DNA from: Nitrospirota bacterium
Lineage (GTDB): Bacteria; Nitrospirota; UBA9217
Assembly: GCA_035516965.1 (NCBI GenBank)
Contig: DATIZR010000096.1
Coordinates: 1-37,611 of the forward strand
Reading direction: 5' to 3'
Length of the DNA stretch: 37,611 nucleotides
Shown here: positions 15,868 through 22,833 of the stretch, piece by piece
How positions within the stretch are numbered: position 1 is the first letter of the stretch
How the letters are laid out: each line of letters begins with the position of its first letter
Notes under the pieces: model-generated
Seen by the model: only the letters and a program-made list of their open reading frames with translations
The model's database searches: none
Told to the model about the DNA's origin: nothing
Translations under genes and position numbers: made by a program

Positions 15868-16401
15868 TTACTTGATGGTCGCAGCACCTGCTTTACAGAC
15901 GACCTCGTCCTGCGAGCCCGTCCCGCCGGAGCACCCGATCGCGCCGATAAGCTTGCCCCCCTCCACGAGCGGGATCCCGCCGCGTGAGCCGATGACCCCG
16001 TCAAGCGTCATGATATAGTTCAGACTGTTGAGCTGGATGCCGTTCTCGAATGCTTTTGTTTCCCGACGGAAGTTCGCCGCCGCGCGCGCCTTGTGTTCCG
16101 AGATCTGGATCGAGGCAAGTTGCGCCCCATCCATGCGCTGGAAGGCGACGAGATTCCCGCCGGAGTCCACCACGGCAATATTCATCTTCCAATCATGCTT
16201 CTTCGCTTCTGCAGCGGCCGTGGCGATTGCAGCCGTGGCTCGTTCGAGCGAGATTGGCGTTCCGTAAGGGACGTCGAAAGGCATCTTTTCCGGTACGGTA
16301 TCAAGAGGATTCGTCGGCGGAGACTGCTGCGCTCGAACCGGGCTGGCTCCGAGCAACGCGGCGCAAAGCATGGCAATGGTCAAGACTGATTTTGCAGACA
16401 T
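15868..16401 (-). CDS. Secreted GlcG/HbpS-family protein
   Basis: The 177-residue protein starts with a signal peptide (MSAKSVLTIAMLCAALLGASPVRA) and is otherwise a single GlcG/HbpS (DUF336) domain: ERATAAIATAAAEAKKHDW, NIAVVDSGGNLVAFQRMDGA, KARAAANFRRETKAFENG, then GVIGSRGGIPLVEGGKLIGAIGCSGGTGSQDEVVCKAG. Relatives bind haem or act in redox sensing in Streptomyces (HbpS); in glycolate loci the role of GlcG is unclear. I expect a periplasmic redox or cofactor-binding role, without firm proof. The frame is open to 16473, but AAAGGAGGA upstream (16411-16418 on the plus strand) and the signal peptide fix the start at 16401. Confidence 0.88.
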   Translation of the reverse strand: MSAKSVLTIAMLCAALLGASPVRAQQSPPTNPLDTVPEKMPFDVPYGTPISLERATAAIATAAAEAKKHDWKMNIAVVDSGGNLVAFQRMDGAQLASIQISEHKARAAANFRRETKAFENGIQLNSLNYIMTLDGVIGSRGGIPLVEGGKLIGAIGCSGGTGSQDEVVCKAGAATIK

Positions 16402-16495
16402 GTTGGAGTTCCTCCTTTGGATTGATTTAAAAAATGTAAAAACGCCACAGCATAGAGTTATCAATGGCCTCATAATAGGCTGTGCCTTTTAGTTC

Positions 16496-16568
16496 GTCAT
16501 TCCTGCGAAAGCAGGAATCCAGGATCTAACAAAAAATCCGCTGGCTTCCGGGTCAAGCCCGGAATGAC
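16496..16568. repeat. GTCATTCC...GGAATGAC composite hairpin element
   Basis: Outer arms GTCATTCC (16496-16503) and GGAATGAC (16561-16568) enclose a tight hairpin ATTCCTGC-GAAA-GCAGGAAT and a second GGGTCAAGCCC hairpin. This CATTCCTGCGAAAGCAGGAATCC style of repeat is widespread in bacterial intergenic DNA. Confidence 0.75.
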
Positions 16569-16686
16569 CGTTTTGAAGAATAATTTAAAGGCGATAGTGC
16601 GATGTCCGTTCTATTATGAGATCGTTAAAAATCTGCAGCGCTCGTCTTTTCTGAAGCTCGCCCATCCTTGCGGAAAACTTCGAGGC

Positions 16687-17706
16687 TCAGGGTACGAGGA
16701 CGACTTTCCCGACGTTCTTCCTGTCCTGGATGTAATGGTGCGCAGCAGCAGCCTCCGCGAGCGGGAAGCGCGCGGCAACGGTCGGACGGATCTTGCCCTC
16801 GCGGTGCCAGGCGAGGACCTGGAGGATCCATCGTCCGAGCAGTTCCTTCTCGCCCCACATGTGTCCGAGGTTCACGCCAATGAGCGCCCTGTTGTCGTTC
16901 ATGAGCCGCGGCGGCGGAAAGTTGAAGAACGGTGTTTTGACCAGCATCTTGAAGATCGACAGCATCGAGCGGGTTTTGCCGGCAACGGCGTTGGAAATGC
17001 CGAACATCACCAGCCGCCCGGTCGGCGCCAGGCATCGGTAGCCCTTTTTCCAGTGTTCGCCGCCCATCGCGTCGAGCACGATGTGCACGCCGCGTCTCTT
17101 GGTCAGGCGCTTCACCTCTGTTTCGTAATCTTGCGTGGTGTAGTCGATGACATGCGCCACGCCGCGCTCACGGAGAAAGGCGTGTTTCGAGGCCGAGGCG
17201 GTGCCGAAGATCTCGGCCCCGTGGATCTTGCAGAGGTCGATGGCGGCGAGGCCGACCCCGCCTCCCGCACTATGGACGAGCACGCGTTCCCCGGACTTGA
17301 GCGAACCCATCTGGACGAGCATCTGGTACGCGGTCAGATAGTTGACCGGGACTGCGGCGCCTTCCTCGTAGCTCATACCTTCGGGAAGAGGAAAGGCCTG
17401 AGCAGCGGGCACACACACTTTGTCGCTGTAGCCGCCGAAGCGAGTGAGCGCGAGGACTTTTTCACCGATCGAGCGCGTCACTCCGTCGCCGACCGCGGCA
17501 ATGTCGCCGGCGACCTCGTAACCGACGACCGCAGGCAGCTTGGGAGCGTCCGGATAGAGGCCAAGCCGGGCCAGAATGTCCGCAAAGTTGACGCCCGAGG
17601 CCCTGACGCGGATCAGCACCTCTCCCGGATTGGGAGCCGGATCGGGTGCCTCCCGGAGCACGAGCACCTCGGGCGGGCCGGCACGAGTGATCCAGACCTG
17701 TCGCAA
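16687..17706 (-). CDS. Quinone-oxidoreductase-like medium-chain dehydrogenase/reductase
   Basis: The 339-residue zinc-free MDR enzyme has a GroES-like N-terminal domain (GEVLIRVRASGVNFADILARLGLYP, GYEVAGDIAAVGDGV) and a Rossmann domain with the nucleotide-binding loop VLVHSAGGGVGLAAIDL. The C-terminus carries the family signature HHYIQDRKNVGKVVLVP. Zinc-ligand cysteines are absent. It is closest in style to the VAT-1/quinone-reductase group, so NAD(P)H-dependent reduction of a quinone or enone is expected; the substrate is unknown. Translation most likely starts at a TTG (17706-17704), because AAGGAGAG lies 6-7 bases before it. A promoter with three direct GACGGT repeats lies upstream (17758-17798). 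Confidence 0.9.
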   Translation of the reverse strand: MRQVWITRAGPPEVLVLREAPDPAPNPGEVLIRVRASGVNFADILARLGLYPDAPKLPAVVGYEVAGDIAAVGDGVTRSIGEKVLALTRFGGYSDKVCVPAAQAFPLPEGMSYEEGAAVPVNYLTAYQMLVQMGSLKSGERVLVHSAGGGVGLAAIDLCKIHGAEIFGTASASKHAFLRERGVAHVIDYTTQDYETEVKRLTKRRGVHIVLDAMGGEHWKKGYRCLAPTGRLVMFGISNAVAGKTRSMLSIFKMLVKTPFFNFPPPRLMNDNRALIGVNLGHMWGEKELLGRWILQVLAWHREGKIRPTVAARFPLAEAAAAHHYIQDRKNVGKVVLVP

Positions 17707-17757
17707 GTGATCTCTCCTTTTGGAAAATCATAGAACTACGGATCGCATATGCTGATA

Positions 17758-17798
17758 ATTATAGCGTATGGCGTGACCGTCTACCGTCATATACCGTC
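17758..17798 (-). promoter_or_regulatory. Promoter with triple direct repeat upstream of the MDR gene
   Basis: On the minus strand a perfect TATAAT (17763-17758) has no good -35 hexamer. Instead three direct copies of GACGGT lie in the -35 region and upstream (plus-strand ACCGTC at 17776, 17783 and 17793, spaced 7 and 10 bases). This resembles an activator-dependent promoter. The ~220-base gap to the DsbA-like gene holds little else besides a 12-bp palindrome. Confidence 0.45.
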
Positions 17799-17834
17799 AA
17801 TTTTGCTAGGATGACAAAGTGTTCCAGAATATGC

Positions 17835-17846
17835 AGGGTCGACCCT
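17835..17846. other. 12-bp perfect palindrome AGGGTCGACCCT
   Basis: A self-complementary 12-mer in the gap between the DsbA-like gene and the MDR promoter. It may be an operator half-site pair; a chance occurrence cannot be excluded. Confidence 0.3.
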
Positions 17847-17923
17847 ATTGGTCCCTGATGAGCCAGGAGAAGTAGAAACTTTAACAGCTGCAGGAAGGGA
17901 GACTCACAGCCGGGGCGCAGCGC

Positions 17924-18448
17924 CTAAGATTTTAAGGCCGCCAGGAGAGAATCATAATCGGATGGGCCGTCGTAGCGTGTTCCGTTGATATAAAAGGTCG
18001 GCGTGCCGTTAACGCCGCTGCGGATGCCGCTCTGGCGATCTTCCTTGATGCGTTTTTGGACAACGCCTTGCTTGATATCCTTCCCGAACTTATCGAGGTC
18101 CAGGCCGATCTTTTTGGCCCACTGGGGAATGACATCCGGCTTGAGGGAGGCCTGCTGTTCAAAAAGCAGATCATGCATTTCCCAGAACTTGCCCTGGAGC
18201 GCCGCGGCTTCCGCCGTTTCGGCCGCGATCAATGCATAGGGGTGCGCCTGGGTCACGGGGAAGTTCCTGAACACAAAGCGCAGTTTCTTGCCCAACGTCT
18301 TCTGCAGGCGCTTTACGACGGGATAGGCGGCTCCACAGTAAGGGCATTGATAATCACCGTATTCTACCAGCGTCAAGGGAGCGTCTGCGGGTCCTTCGGC
18401 GTGGTCGCGCGCTGAAACGGGCTGGGTGAGCTTGGGGGACTCGTCCAT
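17924..18448 (-). CDS. DsbA-family thiol-disulfide oxidoreductase (cytosolic form)
   Basis: The 174-residue protein has a thioredoxin-fold DsbA domain with LVEYGDYQCPYCGAAYPVVK (active site Cys35-Pro-Tyr-Cys38) and the cis-proline loop VNGTPTFYINGTRYDG. The helical insert spans about residues 70-130. There is no signal peptide, so it should act in the cytoplasm, probably as a reductant or thiol exchanger. Start ATG 18448 is preceded by AGGAGGG; the frame stays open to 18475 without a better site. It follows the peroxiredoxin gene by 36 bases on the same strand, which makes it a plausible electron donor to that enzyme. Confidence 0.9.
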   Translation of the reverse strand: MDESPKLTQPVSARDHAEGPADAPLTLVEYGDYQCPYCGAAYPVVKRLQKTLGKKLRFVFRNFPVTQAHPYALIAAETAEAAALQGKFWEMHDLLFEQQASLKPDVIPQWAKKIGLDLDKFGKDIKQGVVQKRIKEDRQSGIRSGVNGTPTFYINGTRYDGPSDYDSLLAALKS

Positions 18449-18484
18449 GATCCCTCCTGACTTGATTTCGCACACTCGCTGCTT

Positions 18485-18952
18485 TTAGCCTTTGGACATT
18501 GCTTCGAGCGCTTTCAATATTCCGTCGGCGCCCGGATTAATGCCCACCGGCGAGACGTAGCTCCAGCGAATGATGCCCCCGGCATCGATGACAAACAACG
18601 CCCGCTCCGACTCGCCGTCTTTCTCCCGGTACACGCCGTACTGACGGGCCACGGCGCCTTTCGGCTCAAAATCCGCCAGGAGCGGGATCTGCAGTTTGCG
18701 GTCCCTGCTGAAGGCAAGATGGCACCAGACGCCGTCGACCGAGATGCCGATGATCTGCGCATCGAACTCGGAGAATTCCGGCTTTAACTCGCTATAGAGC
18801 GCCAACTGATCACTGCAAACGGGGCTCCAATCGGCCGGATAAAAGACCAGGACTACGGGCTTTCCGCGGAAGTCGGAGAGAGATACCTTTTGATCGGGGG
18901 TGGTCGAAAGGGAAAAATCAGGTGCCTGTATTCCAGGCTTAAGGGCTGTCAT
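18485..18952 (-). CDS. Peroxiredoxin (AhpC/TSA, AhpE-like)
   Basis: The 155-residue redoxin-fold protein has its peroxidatic cysteine in FYPADWSPVCSDQLALY (Cys46), a second cysteine in SVDGVWCHLAFSRDRK, and the typical FPLL-like segment IPLLADFEPKGAVARQYGVYR. It should reduce hydrogen peroxide or organic peroxides in the cytoplasm. The residues around Cys46 (S-P-V-C-S) differ from the common T-x-x-C-P/T. The upstream frame is open to 19108, but AAGGAGA just before ATG 18952 and family length fix the start. It is followed by a cytosolic DsbA-like gene, likely its reductase. A tandem 10-bp repeat lies in its upstream region. Confidence 0.92.
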   Translation of the reverse strand: MTALKPGIQAPDFSLSTTPDQKVSLSDFRGKPVVLVFYPADWSPVCSDQLALYSELKPEFSEFDAQIIGISVDGVWCHLAFSRDRKLQIPLLADFEPKGAVARQYGVYREKDGESERALFVIDAGGIIRWSYVSPVGINPGADGILKALEAMSKG

Positions 18953-19034
18953 CAGATTCTCCTTACTATTGTGAAGGGTCATCCGGTTCCCCAGGACGGT
19001 CCTGTCACAATCGCTGTTTTTGATTTGCCTTTCA

Positions 19035-19056
19035 TGACTGCACTTGACTGCACTTG
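19035..19056. repeat. Tandem 10-bp repeat upstream of the peroxiredoxin
   Basis: TGACTGCACT occurs twice without a gap (19035-19044, 19045-19054) followed by TG, about 85-100 bases upstream of the peroxiredoxin start. Phasing of about one helical turn suits a regulator-binding site. Confidence 0.4.
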
Positions 19057-19160
19057 TTTCAATGTCAGCGTCCAAGCGTCCCTCGACGCCCACCACAAGT
19101 TTGCACATTCCTTCTGGCTACGACGGAACTGTATCATTCATGTTTCAGAACGTGATTCCG

Positions 19161-19985
19161 TCACGCTGCTTTCCGCAAAGCATCGCCACCAATGTTGGCC
19201 TCTACCCAGGACAATGCGTACTCCGCGACCTCCTGCCAGCCGTCCTGCGCGACGATAAGGTGCGACCGGTTCGGAAACTCCTTGTAATCCGTGACCGCGG
19301 TTGAACGCTTATACAACTTATAGTTGATCCGGTTGAGGATCGGTGGAATCAGGTGGTCCTCCGCACCGTTGATCAGGAGCAGCGGAACACGTTCGCTGTT
19401 GCCATGATTTACCTTGTTAGCGGCGCGGGGATTGAGATTTCCGAACGCTACCTGGAAGATCGTGCGTCCCGGTCCCGGGATGGCGTTGTTGTCGTAAGCT
19501 GCGCGCGCATCCTTTTCCGTCATGACATGGGCGAAGGCGTAGCGGAATTGGTCGAACGTGAGTGCCACGTTGCGCCTGTAGTTGAACGGGTTCGACAAAA
19601 CCGGGCTCGCCGCCTTGATCACCGAGAGCGGCAGCCGATAGATCCCCTTCGGGGCAGCCCCATCGATGGACACCCCGGCCGCGCCCAAGCCTCGATCCAA
19701 CAGTATCTGGACAACCAGTCCGCCCATCGAATGGCCCATCACAATGGGCGGCTCGTCGAGGGACCGGACGAATTTCTCGTAGTGGTCGGCAATCTCAAGG
19801 AGTCCCAGTCCCGCGAGCGCCGAGGGATCGCGGCGGACCTCTTCCACCTCACCCTTCATCTGGGGCCACGCAGGCGTTAATACTCTATATCCCCGCCCTT
19901 CGTAATAGCCGCGGAAAGGGTCCCAACTGCGCGGGGTCATCCACAAGCCGTGGATGAGAACAATGGTATTTGTTTTTCCATCCAT
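19161..19985 (-). CDS. Alpha/beta-fold hydrolase
   Basis: The 274-residue protein is a single alpha/beta-hydrolase domain. The oxyanion-hole motif is IVLIHGLWMTPRSWDPF (His12-Gly13), the nucleophile elbow GHSMGG (Ser86), the acid probably Asp in LLINGAEDHLIPP, and the base His in EFPNRSHLIVAQDGW. No signal peptide is present, so it is cytosolic. Substrate is unknown; lipase, esterase and haloperoxidase-like relatives share this pattern. ATG 19985 is used because AGGAGG lies 9 bases upstream; the frame stays open to 20021. It is the last minus-strand gene of the redox-type block. Confidence 0.88.
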   Translation of the reverse strand: MDGKTNTIVLIHGLWMTPRSWDPFRGYYEGRGYRVLTPAWPQMKGEVEEVRRDPSALAGLGLLEIADHYEKFVRSLDEPPIVMGHSMGGLVVQILLDRGLGAAGVSIDGAAPKGIYRLPLSVIKAASPVLSNPFNYRRNVALTFDQFRYAFAHVMTEKDARAAYDNNAIPGPGRTIFQVAFGNLNPRAANKVNHGNSERVPLLLINGAEDHLIPPILNRINYKLYKRSTAVTDYKEFPNRSHLIVAQDGWQEVAEYALSWVEANIGGDALRKAA

Positions 19986-20098
19986 GACATGACTCCTCCT
20001 CTCCTGCGGCAGAGTTTTCATCCCACACTATTCTGCGACTGTGATCGCCCGGTCTGCGCCAGCAGTAAATCTGTCTATTCCCATAGATTCATGCCTAA

Positions 20099-20128
20099 TT
20101 TTTTTACGCACAATTCGTCGTAAAAAAA
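20099..20128. repeat. Perfect 10-bp inverted repeat with A/T runs
   Basis: TTTTTTTACG (20099-20108) and CGTAAAAAAA (20119-20128) around a 10-base loop. The runs sit inside the stem rather than after it, so it is not a standard terminator. Confidence 0.5.
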
Positions 20129-20165
20129 GATTCCATGGTTTATAGATATCGCAACTTATAATATG

Positions 20166-20240
20166 TGTCAATGCGACGAAAGTACTGAACTCACAATTCA
20201 GCACGATTTGCAATACTAACATTTCATGCGAACATTGGAT
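20166..20240 (+). repeat. Direct repeat, copy 1 (about 75 bp)
   Basis: This aligns without gaps to 22239-22313; by hand count 63 of 75 positions agree. Conserved blocks include AGTACTGA, ATTCAGCACG and TCATGCGAACAT. A hairpin is kept in both copies (GTACTGAA...TTCAGCAC here, 20182-20204). Weaker similarity extends upstream (shared ATATCG about 14 bases before). The two copies bracket the CNB and AI-2E genes in the same orientation. Confidence 0.8.
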
Positions 20241-20478
20241 TTAGCGGACCTTTGACGGAAATCCTTCTGAAAAGTATGTCCCTGGACAGGGAACTTTCTT
20301 TACGGCACGGCAGTGACTTTTGCGTAATTTTTCTCCTCAGCAACATGAATCCTTCCACGTCTCATAGAATATCCGGAGATGTGAATATCTCCCGTTCCCG
20401 CTCGATCGGGCGGGCTCCTCCCCTTCACTTGCAGGCACATCATCCGGGGCTACTCTTTGTTTTTCATGAAAAAACACA

Positions 20479-20508
20479 TTGCCAGGAACCATGGGATTGC
20501 GGTAAAAT
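20479..20508 (+). promoter_or_regulatory. Promoter of the CNB gene, near-leaderless
   Basis: TTGCCA (20479-20484), an 18-base spacer and TAAAAT (20503-20508) end 9 bases before ATG 20518. Transcription would start within about 3 bases of the start codon, and no Shine-Dalgarno is present. Confidence 0.45.
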
Positions 20509-20517
20509 TTAAAACCT

Positions 20518-21006
20518 ATGATTTTAGATTCCAAAATAGTGAGAAGGTACTTTACCTGGGCCCTGGACACAACCAGGGAATCCCATCTCCGGACACTCAG
20601 TGACGGTCCCCTCTTTAAGGGTATGGACAAGAAACTGCTCAGGAAACTGCTCATCGACCTCATCGAAAAAAAATATGCAGCGGGCGATATTATCTTTCGC
20701 GAGGCTGAAAGCGGAAAGGCGGTCTATGTCGTCCTCGAGGGGTCGGTAAAAATAATCAAAGAGTCTGATCCGGAGAACAAGATACTTCATGTTCATGGAC
20801 CAGGCTCTCATTTTGGAGAGCTCGCCCTCATCGGCCACGCTTCACGGTTTGCTACTGCTGTTGCTGAAAAGGATTCGCTCCTTTTGATCATGTATAAGTC
20901 GTACTTTGACGATCTTATCCGGTGCAATAGTGCAACCTCTGCGAGAATTCTTTTAAACCTGGTCGAGATCTTGTCGGACTACATACACCGTAGCCAGCCC
21001 GAATGA
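20518..21006 (+). CDS. Stand-alone cyclic-nucleotide-binding-domain protein
   Basis: The 162-residue protein has a helical lead (1-30) and one CNB/cupin domain: LSDGPLFKGMDKKLLRKLL, YAAGDIIFREAESGKAVYVVLEGSVKII, then the phosphate-binding cassette GSHFGELALIGHASRFATAVA (Glu101, Arg110). The remaining C-terminal helices do not form a helix-turn-helix, and the length is too short for a CRP/FNR regulator, so it is not a transcription factor by itself. Such single-domain proteins usually regulate a partner protein. The next gene, a membrane permease, starts 13 bases downstream, so nucleotide-gated control of that permease is a reasonable inference. The ligand (cAMP, cGMP or other) is unknown. Confidence 0.88.
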   Translation: MILDSKIVRRYFTWALDTTRESHLRTLSDGPLFKGMDKKLLRKLLIDLIEKKYAAGDIIFREAESGKAVYVVLEGSVKIIKESDPENKILHVHGPGSHFGELALIGHASRFATAVAEKDSLLLIMYKSYFDDLIRCNSATSARILLNLVEILSDYIHRSQPE

Positions 21007-21019
21007 AAGATGAAAAGAT

Positions 21020-22174
21020 ATGACCATGACTGATGAAAAGCATAGGGGCGGCTCCTCGTTGACCGATTTGCGCAAGCTCCGTGACCAGATGCCAAGGTGG
21101 GTTGTTCTTCTCCTGGCTCTCGGTGTCGCAGCAGTCATCGCTTCCCGTATCACGCAGCTCCTCATGATGCTGATAGCCGCAGCGGTCATTGCCTATATTT
21201 TCAGCGCGGTTGTCAGGGCCGTCGAGAGGCTTGGAATCAAGAGGAGCGTGGCGGTCATTCTGCTCTTTGTGGTCGCTGCCGTGTTCGTGATTGCAGCAGA
21301 CCTTATCTTCATTCCCGACCTTAAGCGGGAAACCATGAACGTCTACGCAAAGTTTCCCGAATTCTTGCGTCAGATACAGGACGCTCTCCTGTTAACCGCG
21401 CGAAGCAGCGCAGAAAAATACCCCTTCATCGAATCAAGCATCATGAAACTTGTCGACACTGTGTTCGGTCCGAACGGATTTATCGAGGGGACACTCAACG
21501 CTTCAGCGATTCTCACGCAGGCAACGCCCGTTATTATGGCGCTCATTCTTGTCCCTTTCTTTGTCTTTTTCCTCCTGAAGGACTGGCCGGACGTATTGAA
21601 GAGGGCCATAGACTGGGTCCCGCCCTCTTACGTGGAATCGACTATTTCAGTCATTGGAGAGATCAATATCCTCGTTGGAAAATATCTCCGCGGGCTTGCC
21701 GCTGACTGTTTTGTTATAGGGGTACTGGCATCAGTGGGCCTCTGGCTCATGGGAAGCAACTATCCTATCACGCTCGGCATTGTAAGTGGTGTGGCAAATA
21801 TTATACCGTATTTTGGCCCCCTTATCGGATGCACGGCATCCGCCCTCGTCGCTCTGATGCAGTACCGCAGCCTTGATCCCTTATTGCATGTCGTTGTCCT
21901 GTACCTCGTCATAAAACTCATGGACGACCTCGTAATACAGCCTCTGCTGATCGGCAAAGGCGTGCACCTCCATCCCATGCTCCTGGTGATTACGTTGCTC
22001 GTGGGAGAGAAACTCTTCGGCATCATGGGGATGATACTGGGGGTGCCCGTCGTCACCGCTGCACAGAAGACTGCGGGCATCCTGCTGGAACACCGCCGGG
22101 AAACGCTGAGCAGGGAATCCGCGGGGCGCCTGATCAAGCCGCACCTTGTGAAATCTCCCGTCAGACCGATTTAA
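21020..22174 (+). CDS. AI-2E family transporter (PerM/YdiK type)
   Basis: The 384-residue membrane protein has the usual layout of the AI-2E (DUF20) exporter family: an N-terminal hairpin of helices (about 27-65), a third helix (73-95), a long soluble segment (100-165), then a cluster of five or so helices (165-345) with VPFFVFFLLKDW, the family-typical ITLGIVSGVANIIPYFGPLIG, and DDLVIQPLLIGKGVHLHPMLL. Family members have been linked to autoinducer-2 release or Na+/H+ antiport; the substrate here is open. It is co-oriented with and 13 bases after the CNB gene. The start at 21020 has only a weak ribosome site, and ATG 21026 is possible. Confidence 0.92.
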   Translation: MTMTDEKHRGGSSLTDLRKLRDQMPRWVVLLLALGVAAVIASRITQLLMMLIAAAVIAYIFSAVVRAVERLGIKRSVAVILLFVVAAVFVIAADLIFIPDLKRETMNVYAKFPEFLRQIQDALLLTARSSAEKYPFIESSIMKLVDTVFGPNGFIEGTLNASAILTQATPVIMALILVPFFVFFLLKDWPDVLKRAIDWVPPSYVESTISVIGEINILVGKYLRGLAADCFVIGVLASVGLWLMGSNYPITLGIVSGVANIIPYFGPLIGCTASALVALMQYRSLDPLLHVVVLYLVIKLMDDLVIQPLLIGKGVHLHPMLLVITLLVGEKLFGIMGMILGVPVVTAAQKTAGILLEHRRETLSRESAGRLIKPHLVKSPVRPI

Positions 22175-22238
22175 CGCTTATTCACGAATCCTCCCGCCAC
22201 GTCCCGCGCCGGTCTCAGAATATCGTGCCCTGAATGAA

Positions 22239-22313
22239 TGTCAATCCGGCGATAGTACTGAGCTCACCATTCAGCACGGTTTGCACTACCGACATCTCAT
22301 GCGAACATCAGAT
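22239..22313 (+). repeat. Direct repeat, copy 2 (about 75 bp)
   Basis: Second copy of the element at 20166-20240, same orientation, 65 bases after the AI-2E stop. The hairpin is 22255-22277 (GTACTGAG...TTCAGCAC). After it the gap holds two copies of a CAGGGGAC[T/C]GCTT word (about 22340 and 22372), perhaps another element. Confidence 0.8.
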
Positions 22314-22419
22314 AAGCTGCAATAAAGAGATTAGTGCGACAGGGGACTGCTTTCTGCGGGGGAGGTTACCAGGGGACCGCTTCGGGAGGCTGACATTTCT
22401 TCACGGAGCAAAGCGGCTG

Positions 22420-22827
22420 TCAGCGGGAGCACTGACGCAGTACGATAAAGTCATGGGCGTCAACAAAAACATCAAACCAATTTTCATCTGAAATCGTATC
22501 AACAGCAGCTCCCGTAATATGGGAACCATGGTCCGCGTAGCAGTACCTCACCTCGATGCCAAAAGATATTTCACGCGTGGGCATGAAGGAGATCGAGACG
22601 ATGCACTCGGTATGCTCGCCCTGACGAAACGGCACAGGACTCTCGAATAAGATACCGTTGCGGCTGAAGTTGCCGAGCAGCGCGGGCACGAATTCGTTGC
22701 CGCTCTTTACCTGCAGCTTGATATGCTCCTGGCAGGCATCGGGCACCGTGTATCGTTGTTCCCGCCTTTTTTCAGCAATTTCTTCCTCTGAACCGGAGGG
22801 AGGTGATTTCTTTCCTCGATCATCCAT
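22420..22827 (-). CDS. PilZ-domain c-di-GMP-binding protein
   Basis: The 135-residue protein is a single PilZ domain with the two c-di-GMP-binding motifs: RREQR (residues 21-25, RxxxR) and NFSRNG (53-58, [D/N]xSxxG), then beta-barrel strands (EISFGIEVRYCYADHGSHITG). A short charged N-terminus precedes it. c-di-GMP binding would let it modulate motility, surface attachment or a partner enzyme. It starts 6 bases after the stop of the upstream hybrid histidine kinase on the same strand, so the two are almost surely co-transcribed and likely work together. Confidence 0.9.
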   Translation of the reverse strand: MDDRGKKSPPSGSEEEIAEKRREQRYTVPDACQEHIKLQVKSGNEFVPALLGNFSRNGILFESPVPFRQGEHTECIVSISFMPTREISFGIEVRYCYADHGSHITGAAVDTISDENWFDVFVDAHDFIVLRQCSR

Positions 22828-22833
22828 AGGTGA

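Larger units (their letters stand above)
19986..20517. other. 532-base gene-free gap
   Basis: No gene is supported here. The gap holds the hydrolase ribosome-binding site, an A/T-stem inverted repeat (20099-20128), the first copy of a ~75-bp direct repeat (20166-20240), a stretch of unassigned sequence (20241-20470) with only shadow frames, and the promoter of the CNB gene (20479-20508). Confidence 0.6.

Noticed and set aside
22234-22491. 85-codon plus-strand frame across direct-repeat copy 2
   Set aside because: No homologue recognised, no ribosome site, overlaps the 3' end of the PilZ gene, and the corresponding frame is not kept in copy 1.
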